A stretch of DNA of 6,456 bases from a candidate division FCPU426 bacterium. GTDB lineage: Bacteria > Oederibacteriota > JAAXVQ01 > JAUVAV01. Below, in pieces: positions 5,633 through 6,456 of this stretch (the stretch's first letter is position 1; the number at the start of each line of letters is the position of its first letter). The stretch spans positions 1-6,456 of the forward strand of contig JAUXBQ010000153.1 of the NCBI GenBank assembly GCA_030619365.1, given 5' to 3'. Under the pieces are notes generated by a model. The model did not search any database, was not told where the DNA came from, and saw only the letters and a program-made list of their open reading frames with translations. A program made the position numbers and the translations under genes.

Positions 5633-6373
5633 ATGTTGAACGAAAAAGCGGAATTTTTGCGGTCCGTGCGGAGCGTACGCCGGCACGTGCAAGAGCGCCT
5701 GGAGCAGGGAGAGGCAACGGCTTTTTTTTATCAGCCGCCGCTCCGGACCGGCGTGAGCGCGGCCGGGCCGGAGCAAACCGGCGAACACCAGACGCAAACG
5801 CCGGAACTGGCGACCCTGGCGAAACGCGTGGCCAACTGCCGGAAATGCGGCCTGAGTCAAACCCGGGGGCAAGCGGTTTTCGGTGAAGGCAGCGCGCAGG
5901 CGCGTTTGATACTGGTGGGGGAGGCCCCGGGCGCGGAGGAAGACCGGCAGGGCCGTCCCTTCGTGGGCGCGGCCGGTAAACTGCTTACGCGGATGCTGGA
6001 AGCCATTTCGCTGCAGCGCGAACAGGTCTATATATGCAACATTCTGAAATGCCGGCCACCGGGAAACCGAAATCCCTTGCCCGAAGAAATCGTGGCGTGC
6101 GAACCGCATCTCAGGGAACAATTGAAACTGCTGAAACCGGACTTGATCTGCACCCTGGGCACTTTTGCGTCCCAAACCCTGCTGAACACCCATGAGACCA
6201 TTGGTCGCTTGCGGGGAAGAACGCATGACTACCAGGGCATTCCCGTGATACCCACCTTTCATCCTGCCGCACTGCTATACCATCCAGGCAACAAACAATA
6301 CGCCTGGGAAGATATGCAGCGGATCGCGGGCCTGCTCAAACTGAAAATCCCGTCTAAAAAAAATCCGGGATAG
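5633..6373 (+). CDS. family 4 uracil-DNA glycosylase (4Fe-4S)
   Basis: A type 4 uracil-DNA glycosylase (246 aa) removes uracil arising from cytosine deamination, starting base excision repair. Motif 1 is GEAPGAEEDRQGRPFVG (from residue 96) and motif 2 is HPAALL (from His210). The four iron-sulfur cysteines are visible: Cys69 and Cys72 in CRKCGL, Cys140 in NILKCRPPGNRNP and Cys156 in VACEPHL, with the spacing expected for the family. About 60 residues precede the first cysteine; the first 33 or so are helix-prone and charged, followed by a polar linker, an extension seen in some homologues of this family. GAGG (5621-5624), overlapping the stop of the upstream gene, is 8 bases before the ATG, so it is probably co-transcribed. 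Its stop TAG overlaps the first base of the inverted repeat at 6373-6420. Confidence 0.95.
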   Translation: MLNEKAEFLRSVRSVRRHVQERLEQGEATAFFYQPPLRTGVSAAGPEQTGEHQTQTPELATLAKRVANCRKCGLSQTRGQAVFGEGSAQARLILVGEAPGAEEDRQGRPFVGAAGKLLTRMLEAISLQREQVYICNILKCRPPGNRNPLPEEIVACEPHLREQLKLLKPDLICTLGTFASQTLLNTHETIGRLRGRTHDYQGIPVIPTFHPAALLYHPGNKQYAWEDMQRIAGLLKLKIPSKKNPG

Positions 6374-6420
6374 TAGGGAACGGTCTCGACTTGTCCGGCG
6401 TATGCGGGACCGTTCCCTAC
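6373..6420. repeat. 13-bp perfect inverted repeat at the udg stop
   Basis: GTAGGGAACGGTC (6373-6385) and GACCGTTCCCTAC (6408-6420) are perfect inverted arms around a 22-base loop. The first G is the last base of the udg stop codon. The arm end CCCTACA followed by AT-rich sequence matches the edge of the hairpin at 1056-1074, suggesting related dispersed elements. A T-run (6441-6446) lies about 20 bases further on, too far for a standard intrinsic terminator, though a role in ending or protecting the transcript cannot be excluded. The last 36 bases of the window show no gene. Confidence 0.75.
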
Positions 6421-6456
6421 AGGATATAAAATTGAAAATATTTTTTCCGGTCCAGG

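Noticed and set aside
5615..6262. Long minus-strand ORF opposite udg (and similar ones at 311-859, 1153-1749 and 3497-3982)
   Set aside because: These lie antisense to clearly recognised genes, show no family motif, and are expected in GC-rich DNA.

Overview
The window reads as chromosomal DNA from a GC-rich, Gram-negative-type bacterium. All recognisable genes lie on the + strand. The first half is a housekeeping cluster with widely conserved gene order: the 3' end of yicC, a remA/DUF370 gene, gmk (guanylate kinase), rpoZ (RNA polymerase omega) and coaBC (coenzyme A synthesis). The second half holds a secreted subtilisin-family protease with a FlgD/T9SS-like C-terminal domain, a PorV/UPF0164-type outer-membrane beta-barrel protein, and a family 4 (4Fe-4S) uracil-DNA glycosylase. 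The outer-membrane protein and the protease's C-terminal domain point to a diderm. The combination resembles environmental lineages such as Omnitrophota, Elusimicrobiota or FCB-type candidate phyla, but the window alone does not settle the phylum.

Layout: 1-92 yicC end; 129-413 remA, overlapping gmk (410-1015) by 4 bases; 1015-1074 two GC-rich hairpins; 1117-1326 rpoZ; 4 bases later coaBC (1331-2524). Then comes a 426-base gene-free stretch (2525-2950) packed with repeats: two direct copies and one inverted copy of a CAC-N-AAG repeat, an AT-rich single-copy segment that may hold a promoter, and a nested palindrome of about 180 bases. It is followed by the protease (2951-4600), the PorV-like gene (4612-5622) and udg (5633-6373), spaced so tightly that they are probably co-transcribed. 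The window closes with a 13-bp perfect inverted repeat that begins inside the udg stop codon.

How the genes work together: remA-gmk-rpoZ-coaBC looks like one growth-linked operon (nucleotide supply, transcription, cofactor synthesis). The protease and the PorV-like protein look like an export cargo and its outer-membrane partner. Their position between two housekeeping genes, bordered by dispersed repeats, suggests an accessory insertion. No complete new system is visible. The most interesting leads are the protease/PorV-like pair and the architecture of the intergenic repeats.
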